Origin: JBLRWS01 sp047921075
Lineage (GTDB): Bacteria; Bacteroidota; Rhodothermia; Balneolales; Balneolaceae
Reading direction: 5' to 3'
Assembly (NCBI GenBank): GCA_047921075.1
Contig: JBLRWS010000007.1
Location: 1 to 59,889, forward strand
Length of the DNA: 59,889 nt
Shown here: positions 8,364 to 17,297 of the stretch, in pieces
Layout of the letters: each line of letters opens with the position of its first letter
Position numbering within the stretch: the first letter of the stretch is position 1
Notes under the pieces: model-generated
Database searches by the model: none
Told to the model about the DNA's origin: nothing
The model's input: only the letters and a program-made list of their open reading frames with translations
Translations under genes and position numbers: made by a program

Positions 8364-9866
8364 TTAATTGCCCCGGCTTCGGGCGTTAGACGAACGACTT
8401 GTTCGTGTGGTTCCGGATGACGACTGAACGGTATTGCTTCGTGTTGAAACATTGGCAGACGAGCTCCCGGACGTGCGGGTACTACTTCGCACTGTAGCGG
8501 ATGATGAACGAGTGGTTGCTACAGGCCGAGATGTTACCGTACGAGAGGTAGCAGAGCGAGGTGCAACGGCCGGTGATTCTACCCGTGTTTGAGGCGCACG
8601 CACCCGGGGTGGTGTTGCCGTGCGCGGCTGTGTGGAAATTCGGTTTTGTACCGTTACGGACGTTCTGTTCGCGGTTGATCGAACCGTATTTGGTTGTGAT
8701 TGAACGGCAGGTGCTGCACTGCTCAGATTGTTTCCACGGCTACGAACGTTTCCACTGCTGCTGCCCGATGATCGCGATGAAGAGCGAACAGCTCCACTGC
8801 TTCGGTTAGACGAGCGGTTGGAGCGCACGTTCCCGCTGCTGCGATTATTCGAGCGCGTGGACCTCACATTGCCGCTGCTTCGATTGTTGGATCGGGTTGA
8901 CCGAACATTGCCGCTGCTTCGATTATTGCTCGATCGGCTGCGGATGTTGCTTCGGTTTGAGTTCGTTCTTACCGAACCCGAACGTACTGTGCTTCGTGTT
9001 GTTCCACGGGTCCGAACTGAGGACGATCTCGTATTGACGCGAGATTGCACCCCGGAGCTGCGAACCTGAGAAGAGCGTGCCGTACTTCGAATATTCGATC
9101 GTGTAGCCGTTGACCGGCTGTTTACACGTGCACGGTTTGCGGTTGCTCTTGTACGGGTGGTTCCCGAAGAGCGAAGCGCCGTTGGCCGCACTCGGTTGGA
9201 GTGAACGGTAGATACACGGTTGGAATGGATGAATACAAAGCTATTCCCGTGAAAGCTGTAATAGGGAGAACTATATCCATAAAAACCGCCGGGATATACC
9301 GTGTAAAATGGAGAGTACCCAAAATGATATCCGGAATGTCCATAGAATGGTCGGTGAAACCGGCTGTATCCATACCCAAAACTAAGACCTATTCTGAATC
9401 CGGATCGGTATCGGGGATAATGACCAAAACCGTAGGCTGGGTAAAACGCGCCGGCATAGTATGGAGAATATGAGTAGGCGGGATAAGAGCCGTAGTAATT
9501 GTAGTTATTTACGACCGTAGCAGATCCCGAAGTACTTCCTTGGTAGGAGGTTGAAAGCGTAGCTCCCGTCTCGTTATACCACTCCTGTACTTCGTGGTCC
9601 ACAATATAAAACTCCTGGGCATCTTCCCAGCCATCTTCGTAGCCAAGTAGATAATCCTCTTCGTTTACCACCTTAGCGGTTTGTCCGGCAGTGGATGGTT
9701 GCTGTGATGGCGCCGCTTGCTCCGCACCGCTCCATGCATACGTGCTGGAAGCAGGTGTATGGGCTACCCGTTCGTGCTGAACGGTTTCGAGCTGTGTGTA
9801 GCACCCTGTGGTAGCAAATGCTAACAGCACTAATCCTGCTTTCTTTAACTCTTTTAGCGATTTCAT
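8364..9866 (-). CDS. Lipoprotein with Gly/Tyr-rich and Arg/Ser-rich repetitive regions
   Basis: A 500-aa predicted lipoprotein. The start at 9866 is chosen because GGAGG lies five bases before it and it gives a clean lipoprotein signal peptide with lipobox ending TTGC (lipidated Cys22); an upstream in-frame ATG would add 24 unlikely residues. Residues about 75-105 are acidic (LLGYEDGWEDAQEF), 120-215 are rich in Gly, Tyr, Phe and Pro, and from about 225 to the end the chain is almost entirely Arg, Ser, Thr, Asn and Val. The last region includes a 13-residue tandem repeat. No enzyme fold is visible; a basic, unstructured surface polymer or adhesin is an inference. Confidence 0.65.
   Translation of the reverse strand: MKSLKELKKAGLVLLAFATTGCYTQLETVQHERVAHTPASSTYAWSGAEQAAPSQQPSTAGQTAKVVNEEDYLLGYEDGWEDAQEFYIVDHEVQEWYNETGATLSTSYQGSTSGSATVVNNYNYYGSYPAYSYSPYYAGAFYPAYGFGHYPRYRSGFRIGLSFGYGYSRFHRPFYGHSGYHFGYSPFYTVYPGGFYGYSSPYYSFHGNSFVFIHSNRVSTVHSNRVRPTALRSSGTTRTRATANRARVNSRSTATRSNIRSTARSSQVRSSGVQSRVNTRSSSVRTRGTTRSTVRSGSVRTNSNRSNIRSRSSNNRSSGNVRSTRSNNRSSGNVRSTRSNNRSSGNVRSNRSSNRSSGAVRSSSRSSGSSSGNVRSRGNNLSSAAPAVQSQPNTVRSTANRTSVTVQNRISTQPRTATPPRVRAPQTRVESPAVAPRSATSRTVTSRPVATTRSSSATVRSSTRTSGSSSANVSTRSNTVQSSSGTTRTSRSSNARSRGN
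8826..8942 (-). repeat. 39-bp tandem repeat, three units, inside the lipoprotein gene
   Basis: Units span 8826-8864, 8865-8903 and 8904-8942. Each encodes a 13-residue unit of the form SNNRSSGNVRSTR. The two right-hand units are nearly identical at DNA level, and diverged copies continue on either side. The length is a multiple of three, so changes in copy number keep the frame. Confidence 0.85.
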
Positions 9867-9979
9867 AACAACCTCCGACTTCGTTGACAGTTTGTCTCTG
9901 GATGTAAAATAGCTACTTCCAAACAATCTTTGTATCACATATTCATGTTAAACGTTTCACATGTTTATGAACCTACGGA

Positions 9980-10612
9980 TCAAATTTCGCCCCTCAGCGA
10001 TTTGGCGATTACTTCCGCTTTAGAATTAACATGCAGCTTCTTGTAAATGTTCCGTATGTGTGCACGCACCGTATCGATCGAAATGTCGAACCGGTCGGCA
10101 ATCAGTTTATAACTCAATCCGTCAACGAGCCCGTTTACAATATCTTGTTCGCGGGCTGTAAGATTGCTGTCCGGGGATTTCTTTTTGGATTGATCGCCAA
10201 AATATTGAATTACCTTTCGGGCAATCTGAGGGGACATGGGCGCTCCGCCTTGCATCAGCAGTTCAATGGCCTCTTTGATTTCGGGGAGTGATGTATGTTT
10301 TAAGAGATATCCGGATGCGCCCGACTTCAGGGAATCGAAAATTTTATGCGAATCGTGATACACCGTAAGCATGATGATCTCAATCTCAGGATAGTTTTGC
10401 TTGATAAGGCGGATCCCTTCAATACCCGACATGCCTGGAAGCTGAATATCCATCAGCAGCACATCGGGAGCGTCGTACTCCTTCAAGTGCTGAATCATCT
10501 CTTCTACGGAGTCGACAGCCACCTTACAGCTTAACGGCTCCTGCATATCCAAATAGCGCTGGATCAGATCCCTGATTTTTACGTTGTCTTCTACAATTCC
10601 AATGGTAATCAT
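9980..10612 (-). CDS. NarL/LuxR-type response regulator
   Basis: A 210-aa DNA-binding response regulator. The receiver domain (1-120) has acidic residues Glu8-Asp9, phosphoacceptor Asp55 (LLMDIQLPG), Thr83 and Lys105. A LuxR/GerE helix-turn-helix covers about 143-205 (LTAREQDIVNGLVDGLSYKL, then VRAHIRNIYKKL). It starts 12 bases after the propeller kinase stop on the same strand, so the two are an operon and almost certainly a cognate pair. Target genes are not shown by the sequence; the adjacent downstream lipoprotein and porin genes are possible targets (inference). Confidence 0.92.
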   Translation of the reverse strand: MITIGIVEDNVKIRDLIQRYLDMQEPLSCKVAVDSVEEMIQHLKEYDAPDVLLMDIQLPGMSGIEGIRLIKQNYPEIEIIMLTVYHDSHKIFDSLKSGASGYLLKHTSLPEIKEAIELLMQGGAPMSPQIARKVIQYFGDQSKKKSPDSNLTAREQDIVNGLVDGLSYKLIADRFDISIDTVRAHIRNIYKKLHVNSKAEVIAKSLRGEI

Positions 10613-10624
10613 AATCCTGTTTTT

Positions 10625-13501
10625 TTAAACGGTTCCCGTTACGTGCACGCCAAATCCATCTTCTCGGTTAATGGAAATATCTGCCTTCATGCGTTCTGCT
10701 CTCATTTGAATATTGCGCAGCCCCTGCCCCGATTTTCGGTTGCCGCTGGTAGTGTTGCCGTTGTCCTGAACAAGCAGCTCAAAGTCGGATCCGTCAAACG
10801 AGAACCGAATCATTACTACGTTGGCGTCAGAGTGTTTGGCCACATTGTTAATGGCCTCTTTAAAAATCAGGTATACATTCTCTTTGATATGAACCGGGAG
10901 CCTCTTATTCATTTTGAGCTGATCAAAATGGTAGGAAACGCTCACGCTCCCATTGCTAAAAATGTGATTTACATAATCCTGCATACGATCGGTTAGATCT
11001 CCGGCCGTATCGTTTCGGGCATCAATCGACCATACGATATCATCGAGGCTGCTCACAATTTTCCGGCTCTGCTCGCCAAGATGGTGGAGTGTAGTGCGTA
11101 CTTCATCAGAGACTTCCCCTGCCTGTAAAAAGTCGGTTCGCAGTGCCAGCTCAGTAAGCGAGGAGCCCACATCATCGTGCAGGTCACTGGCTATCTGAAC
11201 CCGCATCCGCTCCAGATCAATCTGTTTTTTGACTTTAAAGTATCGATAATAAAAATAGATCAAACCAATCACACCCAACATAACGAGTGTTAAAAACCAC
11301 CACTGCTGCCATACAGGGTTCTTTATTTGAAAAGTAAACCCGGCCGTTTGCGCACTCCGAACGCCATCGGCATTGTAGGTACGCAGTTGAAATTCGTACG
11401 TGCCGGGCGATAACAGCGGATAGCTCAGTTCGCGTTCTCGTGTGGTTTGCCACTCCTGATCCACTCCTCGCATTCGGTATTCGTACAGGATCTGAGCCGG
11501 GCTTTCGTAGCTCAGGCCTGAAAAACGAATTTGAAGAAAGTTCTGATCAAAATTAAAGACCATATTTTCGTTTTCCGATACCGGTATACCGCTAACCAGA
11601 ATTTCCTCAAATTCGATACCCGGTGGGGCGGTATTTTCTCCTACGTTATCGGTGTGAAAAATACTGAACCCTTCTACAGTGCCCAGCCAAATACGCCCGT
11701 CTCTTGCTACCAAAGAGGCCCCGGCGTTTAGCTCGTTGGCCACAAGCCCCTGATGCTGATCGAACAGTTTGTAAGCTTTGAGGCGTTGTGCCCGCGTTTC
11801 AGCCGCAAGGAACACTGAGGGCCGAAAACGATAGATGCCACGGTTGGTGCCAATCCAATAGGTGTTTTCATGATCCTGAATCGTAAAATAGCTCACAATA
11901 CCGGTTTGAGCATCACCGGCAAAATTGAAAATAGTCTCCCCGCTGAGCCTGGCAACCCCATTGAATGTAGAAAACCACAACTCCCCGTTATGGTCGATAT
12001 GAATGTGAATAACTCCGTTGCTTGGTAGTCCATCGTTCACGGTGTAATGAAAAAAATTATTCTCTTCCATACGTGCCACTCCACCGTACGTGGCAATCCA
12101 CAGTGAGCCATACTCATCTTTTTTTAGATCCATCACGGTGTTGTTCAACAGCCCGCTACCGATATTGTACTGACGGTACGTCTCTCCGTCGAAGCGGATA
12201 AGCCCATCGTTATACGTAGCCACCCACATCACACCGTCATCGTCTTCCAAAAATTTCCGTACGGTGCCGAACGGAAAGCGTTCGTTTGGTATGGCGCGTA
12301 TTCGACCGTTTTCCAAAATACTTATTCCCTCTCTGGAACCGATCCACACGCGCGAACGGCTATCAGCATAGAGGGTAAAGAGTTTGTCATCCTGCAATCC
12401 CTGCTCCTGCCTGAAATGCTCCATGTCCCCATCCGGCGTAATTTTTGAAATACCTCCGCCGTACATCGCTACATACACGTTACCTTGCTCGTCTTCGGTA
12501 AATGCATTTACAACATTGTTCAGCAGGCCGTTGTCGATGGTAAAGTTGGTGAATACTTCACCCACAAAAAGATTCAAACCGGCACCCAGCGTGCCGACCC
12601 AGATGTTCTCCTCACGGTCCACCATCACATCATACACAACGGTAGCCGCCAGGCTTTGGCGGGGATTGTAGTTTGTAAACCGAGTGCCGTCAAAATGGGA
12701 AAGGCCACTATCGGTGCCGAGCCACATCGTGCCGTCGGGGTCCATCGCGATAGACTGCACGCCCTCGCTGGCCAGTCCGTGGCCGGCATGGAAATGCTCA
12801 AAGGAGTCGTCGTCCATTTTAATCAGTCCCGAAGAGCTGGCAATCCAAATTGCACCGTCGCGGCCCAGGGCCAGGTCGCGAATGCGGCATTCCGGCAGAC
12901 CGTGATCGCGGCCATACCGCTTCAGCTCGCGTCCGTACATTCGAAAAAGGCCATCGCGCGCGCCCAGCCATATAGCGCCATCCGGTGTTTGCAGCAGTGC
13001 GCGTACATCCAGCCCGCGATAGCCCAGGGCATCGGTTACATTCGTAAACCGTCCGTCAGAACCATACCGCCAAACACCATCTTCGCTGGTTGCAAACCAG
13101 ATGTTACCCTCTGTGTCTTTCAGGATATCCAGCACAGCAAATTCGGCAATGGGGCTGGCAAAATCGGGCACTGTAATGGCTTGGTTCTCCATCATTGCAA
13201 TCCCACGGTCGGTACCCAGCCACAATCTCCCGCGGTCGTCTTCAAAAATGGTATTGATACGCGTATCGGGCAGGCCGTCGCTCTCGTAAAACTGCCTGAA
13301 TTCGTGGCCATTAAAGCGGTTCAGCCCGAATCCGGTCCCAATCCACAGATATCCTTTCTGATCCTGAAGGATGGAGTGCACGACGGATTCACTTAAGCCC
13401 TGTTCAATTGAATATACCCGAAACGTAGATGATTGGGATACAGCTTGTTCAGCGACTATGGAAACCGCCAAAATGGTCAATATGAGCAACGGTTTTGGCA
13501 T
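10625..13501 (-). CDS. Hybrid-propeller sensor histidine kinase (Reg_prop, Y_Y_Y, HisKA_3)
   Basis: A 958-aa membrane sensor. After a signal sequence (1-22) come about a dozen two-component-regulator propeller repeats (motifs such as GYLWIGTGFGLNRF and GRLWLGTDRG) up to about residue 640, forming a periplasmic ligand-binding pair of beta-propellers. A Y_Y_Y beta-sandwich follows (LSYPLLSPGTYEFQLRTY), then one transmembrane helix (WWFLTLVMLGVIGLIYFYY), a HisKA_3 dimerisation helix with phosphoacceptor His775 (DLHDDVGSS) and a HATPase domain (EAINNVAKH, GQGLRNIQMRAE). It has no receiver domain, so it is a classical kinase for the regulator just downstream. In Bacteroidota this architecture often senses glycans or other nutrients. 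Confidence 0.92.
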   Translation of the reverse strand: MPKPLLILTILAVSIVAEQAVSQSSTFRVYSIEQGLSESVVHSILQDQKGYLWIGTGFGLNRFNGHEFRQFYESDGLPDTRINTIFEDDRGRLWLGTDRGIAMMENQAITVPDFASPIAEFAVLDILKDTEGNIWFATSEDGVWRYGSDGRFTNVTDALGYRGLDVRALLQTPDGAIWLGARDGLFRMYGRELKRYGRDHGLPECRIRDLALGRDGAIWIASSSGLIKMDDDSFEHFHAGHGLASEGVQSIAMDPDGTMWLGTDSGLSHFDGTRFTNYNPRQSLAATVVYDVMVDREENIWVGTLGAGLNLFVGEVFTNFTIDNGLLNNVVNAFTEDEQGNVYVAMYGGGISKITPDGDMEHFRQEQGLQDDKLFTLYADSRSRVWIGSREGISILENGRIRAIPNERFPFGTVRKFLEDDDGVMWVATYNDGLIRFDGETYRQYNIGSGLLNNTVMDLKKDEYGSLWIATYGGVARMEENNFFHYTVNDGLPSNGVIHIHIDHNGELWFSTFNGVARLSGETIFNFAGDAQTGIVSYFTIQDHENTYWIGTNRGIYRFRPSVFLAAETRAQRLKAYKLFDQHQGLVANELNAGASLVARDGRIWLGTVEGFSIFHTDNVGENTAPPGIEFEEILVSGIPVSENENMVFNFDQNFLQIRFSGLSYESPAQILYEYRMRGVDQEWQTTRERELSYPLLSPGTYEFQLRTYNADGVRSAQTAGFTFQIKNPVWQQWWFLTLVMLGVIGLIYFYYRYFKVKKQIDLERMRVQIASDLHDDVGSSLTELALRTDFLQAGEVSDEVRTTLHHLGEQSRKIVSSLDDIVWSIDARNDTAGDLTDRMQDYVNHIFSNGSVSVSYHFDQLKMNKRLPVHIKENVYLIFKEAINNVAKHSDANVVMIRFSFDGSDFELLVQDNGNTTSGNRKSGQGLRNIQMRAERMKADISINREDGFGVHVTGTV

Positions 13502-13588
13502 AGTGTACTAGTATAGGGGTTGGCGAACCTTGTGCCAATAACATAACCATGTGATACGCATCACGATACAGAAACCTGTTGCAAACAA

Positions 13589-13613
13589 CAAAGCCTCCGG
13601 GTGGGAGGCTTTG
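13589..13613 (-). terminator. Intrinsic terminator after rpoD
   Basis: A perfect 10-bp stem (13589-13598 with 13604-13613, CAAAGCCTCC) closes a five-base loop, 31 bases after the rpoD stop on the minus strand. The following tract TTGTTTG is only moderately T-rich. Confidence 0.65.
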
Positions 13614-13644
13614 GAACAAAACACAACCTTATGGTATGGCACCA

Positions 13645-14499
13645 TTAACCGAGATAGGCACGCAATGCCGCGCTTCGGTTGTGATGCCGTAATTTACGCA
13701 GCGCTTTTTCCTTGATCTGCCGAACCCGTTCCCGGGTCAGATCAAATCGCTCGCCAATTTCTTCCAGTGTGAGGGAGTGCTCGCGCCCGATCCCAAAATA
13801 GAGTCGGATTACTTCCGCTTCCCGCTTGGTCAGTTTGGAAAGGGCCCGCTCAATTTCCACCTTCAGCGATTCACCCATCAACTCGTTGTCGGGGTCGGGA
13901 ATTTCTTCGTTTTCGAGCACATCCAGCAAGCGGTTGTCTTCACCCTGTGCAAAGGGAGCGTCCATCGAAAGGTGGCGGCCGGAAATTTTAAGTGTATCGG
14001 CCACTTCACCTACCGTCATTTCGAGGCTTTCGGCAAGCTCAGCAGCTGATGGTACGCGTTCGTACTCCTGCTCCAGCTTGGACAGCTCTTTTCCAATTTT
14101 GTTGAGTGCCCCAACCCTGTTCAAGGGCAGACGCACAATACGGCTCTGCTCGGCCAGTGCCTGCAGAATGGATTGCCGAATCCACCAAACGGCGTATGAG
14201 ATAAACTTAAATCCCCGGGTTTCGTCAAATCGCTTGGCTGCCTTTATAAGGCCGAGGTTCCCTTCGTTGATCAAATCGCCCAGCGATAATCCCTGGTTTT
14301 GATACTGCTTGGCTACCGATACCACAAACCGAAGGTTTGCTTTGGTAAGATCCTCGAGAGCGCGCTGCGATCCTTTCTGAATTTCTTTTGCCAGACGGAC
14401 TTCATCGTCGGGGGTAATGAGTTTCTCTTTTCCAATTTCATGCAGATACCGATCCAACGATTCCGATTCTCGGGTAGAAATTCCTGAACTTTTTGCCAC
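13645..14499 (-). CDS. rpoD: Primary RNA polymerase sigma factor RpoD/SigA
   Basis: A 284-aa group 1 sigma factor. Region 1.2 begins at SLDRYLHEIGK, region 2 holds DLINEGNLGLIKAAKRFDE and FISYAVWWIRQSI (core binding and -10 recognition), region 3 holds LPLNRVG, and region 4 ends with LTLEEIGERFDLTRERVRQI for the -35/-33 contact. It lacks region 1.1 and the non-conserved insertion found in E. coli RpoD, which is usual for Bacteroidota-type primary sigmas that read TTTG / TAnnTTTG promoters. It directs transcription of most housekeeping genes. The gene is monocistronic, with a candidate -7 element upstream and a terminator downstream. Confidence 0.93.
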   Translation of the reverse strand: MAKSSGISTRESESLDRYLHEIGKEKLITPDDEVRLAKEIQKGSQRALEDLTKANLRFVVSVAKQYQNQGLSLGDLINEGNLGLIKAAKRFDETRGFKFISYAVWWIRQSILQALAEQSRIVRLPLNRVGALNKIGKELSKLEQEYERVPSAAELAESLEMTVGEVADTLKISGRHLSMDAPFAQGEDNRLLDVLENEEIPDPDNELMGESLKVEIERALSKLTKREAEVIRLYFGIGREHSLTLEEIGERFDLTRERVRQIKEKALRKLRHHNRSAALRAYLG

Positions 14500-14574
14500 G
14501 ATTGCTAAGGTTTATTATGGATTGATGATGTGATGAGCTACAACCAACTGATGCGTCTGTATTGAGAATGGCAT

Positions 14575-14582
14575 CAAAAATA
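14575..14582 (-). promoter_or_regulatory. Candidate -7 element for rpoD (TATTTTTG)
   Basis: The minus strand reads TATTTTTG here, an exact match to the TAnnTTTG -7 consensus of Bacteroidota, about 75 bases upstream of the rpoD start. No matching TTTG box is seen 19-21 bases further upstream, so confidence is limited. Confidence 0.35.
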
Positions 14583-14672
14583 GGGTCGTCCTGAAGAGGG
14601 TGTTCATAGCTGTTGTTCGAATCTATAACGGATTAATATAAAGAACATTTCATAAAAATGCGTCCTGCCTTT

Positions 14673-15842
14673 CTACAGCTGATCCAGAAAAGATGTTCCG
14701 GGCAGAGCCGGTGCCAGATCAAAATAGTGAAGTGCCGTTGCGGCAATATCCGAAAACGTTTCGCGCATACCGAGCGGACGCCCTCCCCCTTTTCCGTGAA
14801 TGACCAGCAAAGGTACGTATTCGCGGGTATGGTCGGTACTATCGTCGCAGGGATCGTTTCCATGGTCGCTGGTAAACAAAAACAGATCGTCGGGCTGTAG
14901 TTTGCTTAAAATGGACGGAATGGCGCGATCTAATTCCTGCAGGCATCGGGCATACCCTTCGGGATCCTGCCGATGGCCGTAGACCTGATCGGTATCGATC
15001 AGGTTGGTAAAAACAAAACTGTTGTCGATATCCGCACTCATGTTGCTGAGCAATTGAGACAGCCCCTCGGCATTGCTGCGGGTTTTTCGATATTGCGAGA
15101 ATCCATTTCCTGCAAAGAGATCGAGCACCTTTCCGATGGAATAGGTGTTAATCCCTTTCTGCTGAAGCAGCACGGGCAGATTGGGTTCGGGTGGAATAGC
15201 GGAAAAATCTTTTCTCGCTTCCGATATCCGTTCAAATTCGCCCGGCGAACCTTCAAAGGGGCGGGCAATCACACGGCCTACTTCAATCTCGTCTACGGCA
15301 ATCTCTTCGCGCACCATCCGGCACCAGTCGTGCAGTGTTTCCGTGTCGGTCACATCCACGTGGCAGGCAACCTGAAATACGCTGTCTGCCGAGGTGTACA
15401 CAATCGGCTGGCCGGTTCGCAGATGCTCCTCTCCGTAATCCCGAATCACATCGGTACCGGAGTACGGCTTGTTGCAAAGCACACCCGTGGTGCCGGTTTT
15501 TCGGGCAAATGCATCGAGCACATGCTGTGGAAATCCATCAGGGAATGTGGGGAACGGTTGGTCGAGGTGGATGCCGGCAATTTCCCAATGGCCGGTTGTA
15601 GAATCTTTTCCGGCCGAAATTTCCTGCATACGCCCCCAGCTTGCCAGAGGCCGGTCGGCCGCCCGCAGCGTACCCGCTTCTTTTATGTTTCCCAAGCCAA
15701 GCTGCTGAAAGTTAGGGAGTTCGCACCCGGTTTGCTCGCAGACATGGCCGAGCGTATCTGCCGTTTCATCGCCATATTCGGGAGCATCCGCCGCAGCGCC
15801 TACACCAAAACCGTCAATCACCGTTAAAAAAAATCGTCCCAT
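14673..15842 (-). CDS. deoB: Phosphopentomutase DeoB
   Basis: A 389-aa alkaline-phosphatase-superfamily enzyme that interconverts (deoxy)ribose-1-phosphate and (deoxy)ribose-5-phosphate in nucleoside salvage. The N-terminal metal site is seen in LTVIDGFGVGAAADA and YGDETADTLGH, then DSTTGHWE, and the second metal half-site in SDHGNDP and STDHTREYVPLL. Length matches the family (about 390-400). It starts 11 bases after the GAF-protein stop, making it the last gene of a pepF - GAF protein - deoB operon. Confidence 0.93.
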   Translation of the reverse strand: MGRFFLTVIDGFGVGAAADAPEYGDETADTLGHVCEQTGCELPNFQQLGLGNIKEAGTLRAADRPLASWGRMQEISAGKDSTTGHWEIAGIHLDQPFPTFPDGFPQHVLDAFARKTGTTGVLCNKPYSGTDVIRDYGEEHLRTGQPIVYTSADSVFQVACHVDVTDTETLHDWCRMVREEIAVDEIEVGRVIARPFEGSPGEFERISEARKDFSAIPPEPNLPVLLQQKGINTYSIGKVLDLFAGNGFSQYRKTRSNAEGLSQLLSNMSADIDNSFVFTNLIDTDQVYGHRQDPEGYARCLQELDRAIPSILSKLQPDDLFLFTSDHGNDPCDDSTDHTREYVPLLVIHGKGGGRPLGMRETFSDIAATALHYFDLAPALPGTSFLDQL

Positions 15843-15853
15843 TTACTCGTTGT

Positions 15854-17296
15854 TTATGCTGTTGACTTTAGTATATCTGACATTGCCCGCTTGGTTTTCT
15901 CAACCACACCGTGCGCGTCGCAGTCTTCCTCCTCCAGCTCGGTATAGCCACAGAGGATATCAATATCTATTTTTGCTCCATTTCCAAGTTCGATCGGTTT
16001 TTCGAACATCGCCGTTACGGAGTTCATGTACTGTTTGTGTTGCTGCTCTCCGCTGCAGTGCAGTACGTAAAGAAATACGTAATCACTAACAAAACCGATA
16101 TATCCATTGCAACTGTGCAGGGCCGGATTCAGCACTTTCACCACACGTTTTTGCAGCTGTTTCAACTCTTCGAGGCGGTATCGGGAGCGGTGTTCCTGCA
16201 GGTTTTGAATCGTGATCATCCCCACATAGAGCGGTGAGCGACTCTTCTTTTCGCGATCAATTTCCTGCTGAATTCCGGCCTCCCAAACTTCCGGAATAAA
16301 GCTTCCGTACTCCGAGGTAAACAGATCCTGATCTACGCGAAGTTTGTCGTTGTGGATATGAATAGCAAGAGAAGCTACCCGCACCAGATTTGAAATTTTG
16401 TGTTTGACCGATTCGGTAAACAGCAGCGGATTTTTATGATAGGTAACAACGACCGCGTGCCGCCGATCGGACAGCAGCATCGGTACTGCATATGTGGCTC
16501 CCTCGGTCTGCTTTTCGAGGGTTGACACCCGCTTTGGACTCTGATTGAAATGAATCGAAAATTGCTCCTTTCCTTTTTGGAGCGCATCATAGGCCATCGA
16601 CTTCTCCTGAAGCATGAGCCCGGGGGGGAGATCGGACGCAAATCCATCGGAACTGAAAACGGTAATCCAGCTATCCATTCCCCGCAGCATGATGGAAAAG
16701 CCCCCATCGGGAAGAATTTTCCGCAATCCATCCATTACCCTTTCAAGAATCACCACTTTGTGCTGTTTTGGCGACAGGGTATTCAAAATCGCCTCGTACT
16801 GGGTCCACTGCTGCTGGTCGTCATGCAGATCGGTAAGCTCAAGATAGGTGTTCAAAATATGAAGCAGTGCACTGCGGTAGGCTCCAATCGTCTCCTCAAA
16901 GTCTTGCAGGTGAAAGGGCTGTTCGGTTTCGAGAACTGTAAACGCAACCACTTCGCCGTTATTCTTGAACGGAAGCAGCGTGATGTGTTTTATCGGCACA
17001 AAATCGAAATAGTGAATCAACCCCTCGGCAGGGACCTCTTTGCCCACCTGAAGCTGCGTACTATCATCTTGATCTTTATACTCATCCAAAAAAAAGTGCT
17101 CGAATCCGATACGGTCTCGGAACATCACATTGGGCAGTGCCGTAGTGCTGGTTTCGAGCACAAACTGCTCGCGTGACCGATTTACCCAGTACATATACGC
17201 CGTCTCCACACCGGTCGATTCCCACAGCATAAGCACCATGTTCTTCATGATGCTTTTAAACTCCAATAGTGATTTCTCTTCCCGCGATATTGCCAT
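15854..17296 (-). CDS. GAF-domain protein with degenerate GGDEF-like C-terminus
   Basis: A 480-aa soluble protein of unknown role. The start at 17296 is chosen because it sits one base after the pepF stop; a longer frame would overlap pepF by 68 bases. Two GAF-like sensory domains are suggested: about 5-150 (LLPFKNNGEVVAFTVLETEQ) and 175-320 (YAVPMLLSDRRHAVVVTYHK). Residues about 350-480 resemble a diguanylate cyclase fold in helix and strand pattern, but where GGDEF should be there is GFVSDYVFL, so catalysis is not expected. It is probably a regulatory or scaffold protein (inference). Its position between a peptidase and a nucleoside-salvage gene gives no clear clue. Confidence 0.6.
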   Translation of the reverse strand: MAISREEKSLLEFKSIMKNMVLMLWESTGVETAYMYWVNRSREQFVLETSTTALPNVMFRDRIGFEHFFLDEYKDQDDSTQLQVGKEVPAEGLIHYFDFVPIKHITLLPFKNNGEVVAFTVLETEQPFHLQDFEETIGAYRSALLHILNTYLELTDLHDDQQQWTQYEAILNTLSPKQHKVVILERVMDGLRKILPDGGFSIMLRGMDSWITVFSSDGFASDLPPGLMLQEKSMAYDALQKGKEQFSIHFNQSPKRVSTLEKQTEGATYAVPMLLSDRRHAVVVTYHKNPLLFTESVKHKISNLVRVASLAIHIHNDKLRVDQDLFTSEYGSFIPEVWEAGIQQEIDREKKSRSPLYVGMITIQNLQEHRSRYRLEELKQLQKRVVKVLNPALHSCNGYIGFVSDYVFLYVLHCSGEQQHKQYMNSVTAMFEKPIELGNGAKIDIDILCGYTELEEEDCDAHGVVEKTKRAMSDILKSTA

Positions 17297-17297
17297 A

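Noticed and set aside
8826..8942. Regular repeats that might look like a small CRISPR array
   Set aside because: Units are contiguous without spacers and in frame with a lipoprotein; they are coding repeats.
12485..13396. 303-codon plus-strand open frame opposite the propeller kinase
   Set aside because: It lies wholly antisense to a gene with clear domains, shows no family motif and no ribosome site; it is a shadow of codon bias.
14973..15827. 284-codon plus-strand open frame opposite deoB
   Set aside because: Fully antisense to deoB, whose motifs are unmistakable; no protein-like features.
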